Below, piece by piece: positions 1 to 10,340 of a stretch of 64,000 nucleotides of DNA (positions within the stretch are counted from its first letter, which is position 1; every line of letters starts with the position of its first letter). The notes beneath the pieces are model-generated. The model was not told the origin of the DNA and made no database searches. It saw only the letters and a list, made by a program, of their open reading frames with translations. Source of the DNA: Eledone cirrhosa (lineage: Eukaryota > Mollusca > Cephalopoda > Octopoda > Eledonidae); the NCBI GenBank assembly GCA_964016885.1, contig OZ024744.1:118488697-118552696 (forward strand). Direction: 5' to 3'. A program made the translations under genes and the position numbers.

Positions 1-565
1 ACCCAATAGTGTATATGGGCATGTATAGATATAGACATATATATATAGCTATAGATATAGACATATATATATAGCTATAGATATATATATATATATATAG
101 CTATAGATATAGACATACATATATAGCTGTAGATATAGACATATATATAGCTATAGATATAGACATATATATATAGCTATAGATATAGACATATCTATAG
201 CTATAGATATAGACACATATATAGCTATAGATATAGACATATATACATAGCTGTAGATATAGACATATATATATAGCTATAGATATAGACATATATATAG
301 CTGTAGATATAGACATATATATATAGCTATAGATATAGACATATATATAGCTATAGATATAGACATATATATATAGCTATAGATATAGACATATCTATAG
401 CTATAGATATAGACATATATATAGCTATAGATATAGACACATATATATATAGCTATAGATATAGACATATCTATAGCTATAGATATAGACATATATATAT
501 AGCTGTAGATATAGACATATATATATAGCTATAGATATAGACATATATATAGCTGTAGATATAGA
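1..565. repeat. AT-rich ~24-bp minisatellite, block 1
   Basis: After about 20 bases of non-repeat sequence the DNA becomes a tandem minisatellite. The unit is about 24 bp: the palindromic core TATAGCTATA, then GATATAGACAT, then an (AT)n run that varies by 2-bp steps and gives units of roughly 22 to 28 bp. Common variants are GCTGTAG for GCTATAG and GACACAT for GACATAT. Long open frames on both strands encode only low-complexity I/Y/S/M/A/D/V strings, because 24 bp equals eight codons and the units lack stops in favourable frames; they are not treated as genes. No coding, RNA or regulatory signal is visible in the block. Confidence 0.95.
552..565 (+). repeat. Left 14-bp direct repeat flanking the 566-1067 insert
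   Basis: GCTGTAGATATAGA lies directly before the inserted element and recurs directly after it at 1068-1081. This could be a target-site duplication. The flanking array is itself built of this motif, so identical flanks would also be expected from an insertion or deletion in phase with the array. Confidence 0.5.
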
Positions 566-1067
566 TTTCTTTATTAGCCACAAGGGCGCAACAAGAAAGG
601 GGACAATACAAAGACATGCCGGGGATTTTACATACAGTCGTGTAAAAATTATAAAAACAAACAATTTCAACAATCGAAATCCCCAATAGGGGGGGGAGGC
701 ACCACAAATGGGTTGTTTAATACCCCGTCGATAGAACAACCCTCAACTCAAGGAGCGTGTTGTGCAAGTGCTCCTTTCTTCCTTTTGCTCTCTTCCTCTA
801 CCTACAGGCTTATAAACAGAGAAGGCCCAATCACTCGGGCCATTTTCGCTTCATTCACCCACCTTTCAGTAAATTTACTGGGGTGCAGTGCCTCTCTCTC
901 CACCCTGATTCTCCTTCTAAAGTGTTACTTAAAGAAGGGAATCAATTGTTGTCCGGAGAGAAAGGCATCTGTCCTCAGTCCTCTCAACCGCGTCCACCAT
1001 ATAACTTCTTTCACCATAGCCACCGTACAGAGGAAAACCGCCTCTCATTCGTTTTTGAAAGAGTCTG
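566..1067 (-). mobile_element. Probable 3'-terminal fragment of a cephalopod-type retroelement
   Basis: This is a sharply bounded 502-bp block of mixed composition inside the AT minisatellite, with the 14-bp motif GCTGTAGATATAGA on both sides. Read on the minus strand it ends CCCTTGTGGCTAATAAAGAAA-like, containing AATAAA, which resembles the 3' tails of cephalopod SINE and LINE elements as I remember them. On the minus strand there is a short open stretch of roughly 44 codons near 1066-930 and another of about 58 codons before the tail; neither gives a protein family I recognise. Overlapping plus-strand frames of 105 and 135 codons (757-1074 and 713-1120) run into the minisatellite and look accidental. 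The class (LINE, SINE or other) is not determined. A de novo repeat-library search would settle it. Confidence 0.55.
570..575 (-). promoter_or_regulatory. AATAAA poly(A)-type signal at the element's 3' end
   Basis: The minus strand reads CTAATAAAGAAA at the terminus of the 566-1067 element. An AATAAA hexamer a few bases from the end fits the 3' tail of a retroelement. Whether it acts in polyadenylation is inference. Confidence 0.4.
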
Positions 1068-1081
1068 GCTGTAGATATAGA
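1068..1081 (+). repeat. Right 14-bp direct repeat flanking the 566-1067 insert
   Basis: Identical to 552-565 (GCTGTAGATATAGA). It is either a target-site duplication or simply the next phase of the minisatellite; see the left copy. Confidence 0.5.
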
Positions 1082-1794
1082 CATCTATATATAGCTATAG
1101 ATATAGACATCTATATATAGCTATAGATATAGACACATATATAGCTGTGGATATAGACATATATATAGCTATAGATATAGACACATATATAGCTGTAGAT
1201 ATAGACACATATATAGCTATAGATATAGACATATATATAGCTGTAGATATAGACATATATATATAGCTATAGATATAGACATATATATAGCTGTAGATAT
1301 AGACATATCTATAGCTATAGATATAGACACATATATAGCTGTAGATATAGACATATATATAGCTATAGATATAGACACATATATAGCTGTAGATATAGAC
1401 ATATATATAGCTGTAGTTATAGACATATATATAGCTGTAGATATAGACACATATATATAGCTGTAGATATAGACACATATATATAGCTGTGAATATAGAT
1501 ATATATATAGCTGTAGATATAGACATCTATATATAGCTATAGATATAGACATATATATAGCTGTAGATATAGACATATATATAGCTATAGATATAGACAC
1601 ATATATAGCTGTAGATATAGACATATATATATCTATAGTTATAGACATATATATATATAACTATAGATATAGACACATATATAGTTATAGATATAGACAT
1701 ATATATAGCTGTGGATATAGACATATATATAGCTATAGTTATAGACATATATATAGCTATAGTTATAGACATATATATAGCTATAGATATAGAC

Positions 1795-2035
1795 ACATAT
1801 ATAGCTGTAGATATAGACATATATAGCTGTAGATATAGACACATATATGTATAGATATAGAAATATATATATATATAGCTATAGACATAGACATATATAT
1901 AGCTATAGATATAGACATATATATATATATATAGCTATAGACATAGACATATATATAGCTATAGATATAGACATATATATATATATATAGCTGTAGATAT
2001 AGACATTTATATAGCTATAGATATAGACATATATA
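1795..2035 (+). repeat. Minisatellite segment duplicated at 5444-5684 (offset 3649)
   Basis: Two rare markers share one offset. ACATATATGTATAGATATAG occurs at 1841 and at 5490, and ACATTTATATAGC occurs at 2003 and at 5652; both differ by 3649 bp. The intervening pattern of AT-run lengths and GACATAGAC variants also matches, with one visible base difference (GAAATAT against GACATAT). This indicates a segmental duplication inside the minisatellite. Its outer limits are approximate because the array blurs them. Confidence 0.75.
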
Positions 2036-2552
2036 TATATATATAGCTATAGATATAGACATATATATATATATATAGCTATAGATATAGACATATATAT
2101 AGCTATAGATATAGACATATATATAGCTATAGATATAGACATATATATAGCTGTAGATATAGACATATATATAGCTATAGATATAGACACATATATAGCT
2201 ATAGATATAGACATATATATAGCTATAGATATAGACATATATATAGCTGTAGATATAGACATATATATATAGCTGTAGATATAGACACATATATATAGCT
2301 GTAGATATAGACACATATATATAGCTGTAGATATAGACATATATATATAGCTGTGGATATAGACATATATATATATAACTATAGATATAGACACATATAT
2401 AGCTATAGATATAGACACATATATAGCTATATATACAGACATATATATATATATGTTTCTACGTTAGGCACAAGGCCAGCAATTAACCAGTGTATTACTG
2501 GTACTTTATTTTATCGACCCCGTAAGGATGAAAGGCAAAGTTAACCTCGGCG

Positions 2553-2563
2553 GGATTTGAACT
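2553..2563 (-). promoter_or_regulatory. pol III B box of SINE copy 1
   Basis: The minus strand reads AGTTCAAATCC against the consensus GGTTCGANTCC, with mismatches at positions 1 and 6. It is placed downstream of the A box as in tRNA genes. Present activity is unknown. Confidence 0.75.
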
Positions 2564-2587
2564 CAGAATGGCAAGGGCCGTAACTCT

Positions 2588-2608
2588 ATGCGCCAAAGCA
2601 TGGCGCAT
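2588..2608 (-). other. Perfect 8-bp hairpin in the tRNA-like head of SINE copy 1
   Basis: ATGCGCCA and TGGCGCAT pair perfectly around the loop AAGCA. The stem lies between the A and B boxes, so it probably derives from the tRNA arm region. The same hairpin is intact in copy 2 at 5022-5042. Confidence 0.7.
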
Positions 2609-2619
2609 CCGACACTCTA

Positions 2620-2631
2620 CCAATACTGCCA
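2620..2631 (-). promoter_or_regulatory. pol III A box of SINE copy 1
   Basis: The minus strand reads TGGCAGTATTGG, one mismatch to TRGYNNARNNGG, about 11 bases from the element's 5' end, the spacing expected for a tRNA-type internal promoter. Confidence 0.75.
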
Positions 2632-2641
2632 ATCCACCGCC

Positions 2642-4888
2642 ATATATATATATAGCTATAGACATATATATATATAACTATAGATATAGACATATATATA
2701 GCTATAGATATAGACATATATATATATAACTATAGATATAGACATATATATAGCTATAGATATAGACATATATATATATACAACTATAAATATAGACATA
2801 TATATAGCTATAGATATAGGCATATATATAGCTATAGATATAGACATATATATAGCTATAGATATAGACATATATATAGCTATAGATATAGACATATATA
2901 TATATAACTATAGATATAGACATATATATAGCTATAGATATAGACATATATATAGCTATAGATATAGACATATATATAGCTGTAGATATAGACATATATA
3001 TAGCTGTAGATATAGACACATATATATAGCTATAGATATAGACACATATATAGCTATAGATATAGACACATATATAGCTGTAGATATAGACATATATATA
3101 GCTATAGATATAGACATATATATAGCTGTAGATATAGACACATATATAGCTGTATATATAGATATATATATATATAGCTATAGATATAGACATATATATA
3201 TATAACTATAGATATAGACACATATATAGCTATAGATATAGACATATATATATATATAACTATAGATATAGACACATATATAGCTATAGATATAGACATA
3301 TATATAGCTGTGGATATAGACATACATATAGCTATAGATATAGACACATATATAGCTGTAGATATAGACATATATAGCTATAGATATAGACATATATATA
3401 GCTGTGGATATAGATATATATATAGCTATAGATATAGACACATATATAGCTGTGGATATAGACATATATATAGCTATAGATATAGACATATATAGCTATA
3501 GATATAGACATATATATAGCTGTAGATATAGACATATATATATATAACTATAGATATAGACATATATATAGCTATAGATATAGACATACATATATATAAC
3601 TATAGATATAGACATATATATAGCTATAGATATAGACATACATATATATAACTATAGATATAGACATATATATAGCTATAGATATAGACATATATATATA
3701 TAACTATAGATATAGACATATATATAGCTATAGATATAGACAATATAGCTATAGATATAGATATATATATAGCTATAGATATAGACATACATATATAGCT
3801 GTAGATATAGACACATATATATAGCTATAGATATAGACATATATATATAGCTATAGATATAGACACATATATAGCTATAGATATAGACATATATATAGCT
3901 ATAGATATAGACATATATATATAGCTATAGATATAGACACATATATAGCTATAGATATAGACATATATATAGCTGTGGATATAGACATATATATAGCTAT
4001 AGATATAGACATATATATAGCTATAGATATAGACACATATATAGCTGTAGATATAGACATATATATAGCTGTAGATATAGACATATATATAGCTGTGGAT
4101 ATAGACATACATATAGCTATAGATATAGACATATATATAGCTATAGATATAGACATATATATAGCTGTGGATATAGACACATATATAGCTATAGATATAG
4201 ACATATATATAGCTATAGATATAGACATATATATAGCTATAGATATAGACATATATATATAGCTATAGATATAGACACATATATATAGCTGTAGATATAG
4301 ACACATATATATAGCTGTAGATATAGACACATATATATATAGCTATAGATATAGACACATATATAGCTATAGATATAGACATATATATAGCTGTGGATAT
4401 AGACATACATATAGCTATAGATATAGACATATATATAGCTGTACATATAGACATATATATATAGCTATAGATATAGACATATATATAGCTGTAGATATAG
4501 ACACATATATATAGCTATAGATATAGACATATATATAGCTATAGATATAGACATATATATAGCTATAGATATAGACATATATATAGCTATAGTTATAGAC
4601 ACATATATATAGCTATAGATATAGACATATATATAGCTATAGATATAGACATATATATAGCTATAGATATAGACATACATATAGCTATAGATATAGACAT
4701 ATATATATAGCTGTAGATATAGACACATATATATAGCTGTGGATATAGATATATATATAGCTATAGATATAGACATATATATAGCTATAGATATAGACAT
4801 ATATATATATAACTATAGATATAGACATATATATAGCTATAGATATAGACACATATATAGCTATATATACAGACATATATATATATAT
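2642..4888. repeat. AT-rich ~24-bp minisatellite, block 3
   Basis: The longest uninterrupted minisatellite block, between the two SINE copies. It mixes GCTATAG, GCTGTAG, GCTGTGG and AACTATAG units. Sub-blocks have their own order: a fourfold 52-bp dimer at about 3546-3750, and a stretch rich in GCTGTGGATATAG at about 3300-4420. The minus-strand frames of up to 163 codons are low-complexity and follow from the 24-bp period. No gene or RNA is seen. Confidence 0.95.
3546..3750 (+). repeat. Four-copy 52-bp dimeric higher-order unit in the minisatellite
   Basis: The variant AACTATAGATATAGACAT recurs at 3546, 3598, 3650 and 3702, exactly 52 bp apart. Each alternates with a GCTATAGATATAGACAT unit. 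The two alternating monomers were therefore amplified together as a dimer. Confidence 0.8.
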
Positions 4889-4986
4889 GTTTCTACGTTA
4901 GGCACAAGGCCAGCAATTAACCAGTGTATTACTGGTACTTTATTTTATCGACCCCGTAAGGATGAAAGGCAAAGTTAACCTAGGCG

Positions 4987-4997
4987 GGATTTGAACT
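4987..4997 (-). promoter_or_regulatory. pol III B box of SINE copy 2
   Basis: Same sequence as the copy 1 B box (AGTTCAAATCC on the minus strand), at the 2434-bp offset. Confidence 0.72.
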
Positions 4998-5021
4998 CAG
5001 AATGGCAAGGGCCATAACTCT

Positions 5022-5042
5022 ATGCGCCAAAGCATGGCGCAT
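5022..5042 (-). other. Perfect 8-bp hairpin in SINE copy 2
   Basis: Identical to the hairpin in copy 1; ATGCGCCA pairs with TGGCGCAT. Confidence 0.68.
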
Positions 5043-5053
5043 CCGACACTCTA

Positions 5054-5065
5054 CCAATACTGCCA
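5054..5065 (-). promoter_or_regulatory. pol III A box of SINE copy 2
   Basis: TGGCAGTATTGG on the minus strand, unchanged from copy 1. Confidence 0.72.
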
Positions 5066-5443
5066 ATCCACCGCCATATATATATATAGCTATAGACATA
5101 TATATATATAACTATAGATATAGACATATATATAGCTATAGATATAGACATATATATATAGCTGTAGATATAGACATATATATAGCTGTAGATATAGACA
5201 CATATATATAGCTATAGATATAGACACATATATAGCTATAGATATAGACACATATATAGCTGTAGATATAGACATATATATAGCTATAGATATAGACATA
5301 TATATAGCTATAGATATAGACATATATATAGCTATAGATATAGACATATATATAGCTATAGATATAGACACATATATATAGCTATAGATATAGACATATA
5401 TATAGCTGTGGATATAGACATATATATAGCTATAGATATAGAC

Positions 5444-5684
5444 ACATATATAGCTGTAGATATAGACATATATAGCTGTAGATATAGACACATATATGTA
5501 TAGATATAGACATATATATATATATAGCTATAGACATAGACATATATATAGCTATAGATATAGACATATATATATATATATAGCTATAGACATAGACATA
5601 TATATAGCTATAGATATAGACATATATATATATATATAGCTGTAGATATAGACATTTATATAGCTATAGATATAGACATATATA
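5444..5684 (+). repeat. Second copy of the 3649-offset minisatellite duplication
   Basis: Matches 1795-2035 through the shared rare markers ACATATATGTATAG (5490) and ACATTTATATAGC (5652). Confidence 0.75.
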
Positions 5685-6189
5685 TAGCTGTAGATATAGA
5701 CATATATATAGCTATAGACATAGACATATATATAGCTATAGATATATACATATATATAGCTATAGATATAGACATATATATAGCTATAGATATAGACACA
5801 TATATAGCTATAGATATAGACATATATATAGCTATAGATATAGACATATATATAGCTATAGACATAGACATATATATAGCTATAGATATAGACATATATA
5901 TAGCTGTAGATATAGACATATATATATAGCTATAGATATAGACACATATATAGCTGTAGATATAGACATATATATAGCTATAGATATAGACATATATATA
6001 TATATATAGCTATAGATATAGACATATATATAGCTATAGACATAGACATATATATAGCTATAGATATAGACATATATATAGCTGTAGATATAGACATATA
6101 TATAGCTATAGATATAGACATATATATAGCTATAGATATAGACATATATATAGCTGTAGATATAGACACATATATATAGCTGTAGATAT

Positions 6190-6386
6190 AGACACATATA
6201 TAGCTGTATATATAGATATATATATAGCTGTAGATATAGACATGTATATATAGCTATAGATATAGACATATATATAGCTGTAGATATAGACACATATATA
6301 GCTGTATATATAGATATATATATAGCTGTAGATATAGACATGTATATATAGCTATAGATATAGACATATATATAGCTATAGATATA
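6190..6386 (+). repeat. 98-bp local tandem duplication in the minisatellite
   Basis: The unusual strings GCTGTATATATAGATATA and CATGTATATATAGC occur together twice; CATGTATATA begins at 6241 and again at 6339, 98 bp apart. A four-unit block was duplicated in tandem. Confidence 0.75.
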
Positions 6387-6851
6387 GACATATATATAGC
6401 TGTAGATATAGACATCTATATATAGCTATAGATATAGACACGTTTATAGCTACACTTCCCAGGCAGGATATAAGCTCCGGAGTAGGCATTTCATTAAGTG
6501 AGTAGTGGCTAGATAAAGTGAGTTAGGGTGACAGACTTAACTCAGCATAATCATAGTCAATGGATTGATAATGTTATCTTTACCTATACACTACAATAGA
6601 CCGTTTCTATGAGGGCTTCATACAGACAACCTCACTAACAGATTGTAAGACATAAGACCAAGGATACTATCGCTGTACAATGAATATTCATATAACAACT
6701 GTGACATAAGTACACTTTCTGTAAGCTTTGCATGCTAGGAAAGACATATTAAGCTTTCATTAGCGAGGTCCTTGTCTATGGAGTTTATTTAAGTGGACTA
6801 TACAGATCATAAATTTGTGCTTTGTAACATAGTCGACACATTACACTATTG

Positions 6852-6871
6852 CTATCTAGATATGATAATGT
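6852..6871 (+). repeat. 20-nt direct repeat, copy 1
   Basis: CTATCTAGATATGATAATGT occurs here and identically at 6934-6953, 82 bp later. ACCCTATC also occurs between and at the second copy, suggesting a degenerate 82-bp duplication. It contains the palindrome TCTAGA. Confidence 0.85.
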
Positions 6872-6933
6872 TGACCCTATCAGGAAACTTGGTGTCCTCA
6901 GATTTAGGAAATCCAGTTGGTACCTATTATACC

Positions 6934-6953
6934 CTATCTAGATATGATAATGT
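6934..6953 (+). repeat. 20-nt direct repeat, copy 2
   Basis: Identical to 6852-6871. It lies 44 bp before the first satellite unit. Confidence 0.85.
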
Positions 6954-6997
6954 ATGGAGGGGGAATATTAGGTATAGTGTTGGCAAATCTCAGGAAG

Positions 6998-8400
6998 CAT
7001 GGAGGTTTTAAAGGATGCAGTGTGTCGACAGCTAACAACTGATGCAGTTAGTTTGTTCCATGGAGGTTTTAAAGGATGCAGTGTCTTGACAGCTAATAAC
7101 TGATGCAGGTAGTTTGTTCCATGGAGGTTTTAAAGGATGCAGTGTCTTGACAGCTAACAACTGATGCAGTTAGTTTGTTCCATGGAGGTTTTAAAGGATG
7201 CAGTGTCTTGACAGCTAACAACTGATGCAGGTAGTTTGTTCCATGGAGGTTTTAAAGGATGCAGTGTCTCGACAGCTAACAACTGATGCAGTTAGTTTGT
7301 TCCATGGAGGTTTTAAAGGATGCAGTGTCTCGACAGCTAACAACTGATGCAGTTAGTTTGTTCCATGGAGGTTTTAAAGGATGCAGTGTCTTGACAGCTA
7401 ACAACTGATGCAGTTAGTTTGTTCCATGGAGGTTTTAAAGGATGCAGTGTCTTGACAGCTAATAACTGATGCAGGTAGTTTGTTCCATGGAGGTTTTAAA
7501 GGATGCAGTGTCTTGACAGCTAACAACTGATGCAGGTAGTTTGTTCCATGGAGGTTTTAAAGGATGCAGTGTCTCGACAGCTAACAACTGATGCAGTTAG
7601 TTTGTTCCATGGAGGTTTTAAAGGATGCAGTGTCTTGACAGCTAATAACTGATGCAGGTAGTTTGTTCCATGGAGGTTTTAAAGGATGCAGTGTCTTGAC
7701 AGCTAACAACTGATGCAGGTAGTTTGTTCCATGGAGGTTTTAAAGGATGCAGTGTCTTGACAGCTAATAACTGATGCAGGTAGTTTGTTCCATGGAGGTT
7801 TTAAAGGATGCAGTGTCTTGACAGCTAATAACTGATGCAGGTAGTTTGTTCCATGGAGGTTTTAAAGGATGCAGTGTCTTGACAGCTAATAACTGATGCA
7901 GGTAGTTTGTTCCATGGAGGTTTTAAAGGATGCAGTGTCTTGACAGCTAACAACTGATGCAGTTAGTTTGTTCCATGGAGGTTTTAAAGGATGCAGTGTC
8001 TTGACAGCTAGCAACTGATGCAGTTAGTTTGTTCCATGGAGGTTTTAAAGGATGCAGTGTCTTGACAGCTAACAACTGATGCAGTTAGTTTGTTCCATGG
8101 AGGTTTTAAAGGATGCAGTGTCTTGACAGCTAACAACTGATGCAGTTAGTTTGTTCCATGGAGGTTTTAAAGGATGCAGTGTCTTGACAGCTAACAACTG
8201 ATGCAGTTAGTTTGTTCCATGGAGGTTTTAAAGGATGCAGTGTCTTGACAGCTAACAACTGATGCAGGTAGTCTGTTCCATGGAGGTTTTAAAGGATGCA
8301 GTGTCTCGACAGCTAACAACTGATGCAGTTAGTTTGTTCCATGGAGGTTTTAAAGGATGCAGTGTCTTGACAGCTAACAACTGATGCAGTTAGTTTGTTC
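6998..8400 (+). repeat. Uniform edge block of the satellite
   Basis: About 23 units differ from each other mainly at three sites: CTTGAC or CTCGAC, AACAAC or AATAAC, and GCAGTTAG or GCAGGTAG. These combine in several ways, and almost no other substitutions are present. The first unit has GTGTGTCGAC. From 8402 on, units suddenly carry many private changes. The GCAGTT form is largely confined to this block, with rare later examples such as near 27940 and 34165. Confidence 0.85.
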
Positions 8401-9850
8401 CATGGAGGTTTTAAAGGATGCAGTGTCTCAACAGCTAACAACTGATGCTGGTTGTTTGTTCCATGGAGGTTTTAAAGGATGCAGTGTCTCGACAGCTAAT
8501 AACTGATGCAGGTAGCTTGTTCCATGGAGGTTTTAAAGGATGCAGTGTCTCGACAGCTAATAACTGATGCAGGTAGTTTGTTCCATGGAGGTTTTAAAGG
8601 ATGCAGTGTCTCGACAGATAATAAATGATGCTGGTAGTTTGTTCCATGGAGGTTTTAAAGGATGCAGTGTCTCGACTGCTAATAACTGATGCAGGTAGTT
8701 TGTTCCATGGAGGTTTTAAAGGATGCAGTGTCTCAACAGCTAACAACTGATGCAGGTAGTTTGTTCCATGGAGGTTTTAAAGGATGCAGTGTCTCGACAG
8801 CTAACAACTGATGCAGGTAGTTTGTTCCATGGAGGTTTTAAAGGATGCAGTGTCTTGACAGCTAATAACTGATGTAGGTATTTTGTTCCATGGAGGTTTT
8901 AATGGATGCAGTGTCTCGACTGCTAATAATTGATGCAGGTAGTTTGTTCCAAGGAGCTTTTAAAAGATGCAGTGTCTCAACAGCTAACAACTGATGCAGG
9001 TAGTTTGTTCCATGGAGGTTTTAAAGGAGGCAGTGTCTCGACAGCTAACAACTGATGCATGTTGTCTGTTCCATGGAGGTTTTAAAGGATGCAGTGACTC
9101 GACAGCTAATAAATGATGCAGGTAGTTTCTTCCATGGAGGTTTTAAAGGATGCAGTGTCTCGACAGCTAATAACTGATGCAGGTAGTTTGTTCCATGGAA
9201 GTTTAAAAGGATGCAGTGTCTCGAGAGCTAATCACTGATGCAGGTAGTTTGTTCCATGGAGCTTTTAAAGGATGCAGTGTCTCAATAACTAATAATTGAT
9301 GCAGGTAGTTTGTTCCATGGAGGTTTTAAAGGATGCAGTGTCTCGACAGCTAATCACTGATTCAGGGAGTTTGTTCCATGGAGGTTTTAATGGATGCAGT
9401 GTCTCGACAGCTAAGAACTGATGCAGGTAGTCTGTTCCATGGAGGTTCGAAATGATGCAGTGTCTCGACAGCTAATAACTGATGCAGGTAGTTTGTTCCA
9501 TTGAGGTTTTAAAGGATGCAGTGTCTCGACAGCTAACAACTGATGCTGGTAGTTTGTTCCATGGAGGTTTTAAAGGATGCAGTGTCTCGGCAGCTAAAAA
9601 TTGATGCAGGTAGTTTGTTCCATGGAGGTTTTAACGATGCAGTGTCTTGACAGCTAATAACTGATGCAGGTAGTTTGTTCCATGGAAGTTTTAAAGGATG
9701 CAGTGTCTCGACAGCTAACAACTGATGCAGGTAGTTTTTTCCATTGGTGTTTTAAAGGATGCAGTGTCTTGACAGCTAATAATTGATGGAGGGAATTTGT
9801 TCCATGGAGCTTTTAAAGGATGCAGTGTCTCAACAGCTAACAACTGATAC

Positions 9851-10340
9851 ACGTAGTTTGTTCCATGGGTGTTTTAAAGGATGCAGTGTCTCGACAGCTA
9901 ACAACTGATGCAGGTAGTTTCTTCCATGGATCTTTTAAAGGATGCAGTGTCTCGAGAGCTAATAATTGATGCAGGGAATTTGTTCCATGGAGCTTTTAAA
10001 GGATTCAGTCTCTCGACAGATAACAACTGATGCAGGGTGTTTGTTCCATGGAGATTTTAAAGGATGCAGTGTCTCAACAGCTAACAACTGATGCACGTAG
10101 TTTGTTCCATGGGTGTTTTAAAGGATGCAGTGTCTCGACAGCTAACAACTGATGCAGGTAGTTTCTTCCATGGATCTTTTAAAGGATGCAGTGTCTCGAG
10201 AGTTAATAATTGATGCAGGGAATTTGTTCCATGGAGCTTTTAAAGGATTCAGTCTCTCGACAGCTAACAACTGATGCAGGGTGTTTGTTCCATGGATCTT
10301 TTAAAGGATGCAGTGTCTCGACAGCTAATAACTGATGCAG
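9851..10340 (+). repeat. 244-bp (four-unit) tandem duplication
   Basis: ACGTAGTTTGTTCCATGGGT occurs at 9851 and at 10095, exactly 4 x 61 bp apart. In both places it is followed by GGATCTTTT, CGAGAGC or CGAGAGT, GGGAATTTG and AGGATTCAGTC variants in the same order. Confidence 0.85.

Larger units (their letters stand above)
1068..2454. repeat. AT-rich ~24-bp minisatellite, block 2
   Basis: The array resumes immediately after the inserted element. Units carry the same core with variants GCTATAG, GCTGTAG, GCTGTGG, ACTATAG (from ATAACTATAG) and GTTATAG. Around 1845-2035 there are longer (AT)n runs, a GACATAGACAT variant and a rare ACATTTATATAGC marker at 2003. This stretch is nearly repeated at 5490-5684. 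Nothing gene-like is seen. Confidence 0.95.
2455..2641 (-). mobile_element. tRNA-derived SINE, copy 1 (cephalopod-type)
   Basis: On the minus strand this 187-bp element begins GGCGGTGGATTGGCAG and has a tRNA-like head: A box TGGCAGTATTGG (2631-2620, 11 of 12 matches to the pol III consensus) and B box AGTTCAAATCC (2563-2553), 56 bases apart. Between them an 8-bp perfect stem with a 5-base loop (2588-2608) sits where the tRNA arm region would be. The body then reads ACTTTGCCTTTCATCC, GGGGTCGATAAA and GTACCAGT, a conserved tail segment I know from cephalopod SINEs (the Ceph-SINE group), and ends TGGCCTTGTGCCTAACGTAGAAAC. The element appears complete and lies within (AT)n, so target-site duplications cannot be recognised. 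Copy 1 keeps two CpG sites that copy 2 has lost, so it is nearer the ancestral state. It encodes no protein; any mobility would have depended on a partner LINE. Confidence 0.88.
4889..5075 (-). mobile_element. tRNA-derived SINE, copy 2 (duplicate of copy 1)
   Basis: This copy matches 2455-2641 at a constant offset of 2434 bp and differs at only two positions: 4982 (A, where 2548 is C) and 5014 (A, where 2580 is G). Both changes remove a CpG; the second is a typical CpG transition read on the opposite strand. The A box, B box and hairpin are unchanged. Both junctions with the AT array are the same as in copy 1, including the upstream CTATATATACAGACAT motif and the downstream AGCTATAGACAT motif. 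Two independent insertions would not share junctions, so this copy arose by duplication of minisatellite plus SINE. Confidence 0.88.
5076..6452. repeat. AT-rich ~24-bp minisatellite, block 4
   Basis: The last minisatellite block. It holds the second copy of the 3649-offset duplication (5444-5684) and several GACATAGACAT units. Clean units stop at 6440 and a decayed unit (CGTTTATAGCTAC) leads into non-repeat DNA. No gene-like signal is seen. Confidence 0.94.
6453..6997. other. Unrecognised non-repeat island between the two arrays
   Basis: This is 545 bp of ordinary-looking, moderately AT-rich sequence and the only stretch of the window that is neither array nor recognised element. Visible structure is limited to a 20-nt direct repeat (6852-6871 and 6934-6953) and a perfect 12-bp palindrome ATGAATATTCAT (6680-6691). 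A 72-codon plus-strand frame (6793-7011) has no recognisable motif, spans the direct repeat and ends inside the first satellite unit, so I do not call it a gene. No tRNA, splice-flanked exon or promoter is evident. As apparently single-copy DNA it is the best anchor for placing the window in a genome. Confidence 0.7.

Noticed and set aside
713..1120. A 135-codon plus-strand gene
   Set aside because: It crosses from a probable retroelement in antisense into the minisatellite and has no recognisable domain.
2552..2641. A functional tRNA gene
   Set aside because: A and B boxes are present but continue into a SINE tail; the cloverleaf is degenerate and the sequence is one half of a longer element.
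4889..5075. Independent second SINE insertion
   Set aside because: Both junctions and the surrounding minisatellite motifs match copy 1 at a fixed 2434-bp offset, so duplication is the simpler reading.
101..6341. Long minisatellite open frames (up to 163 codons) rich in MSISIAIY and VYIYSYI
   Set aside because: They follow from a 24-bp period equal to eight codons with no in-frame stop, occur on both strands and in shifting frames, and have pure low-complexity composition.
6793..7011. A 72-codon gene in the island
   Set aside because: It is short and has no motif, spans the 20-nt direct repeat and stops in the first satellite unit.
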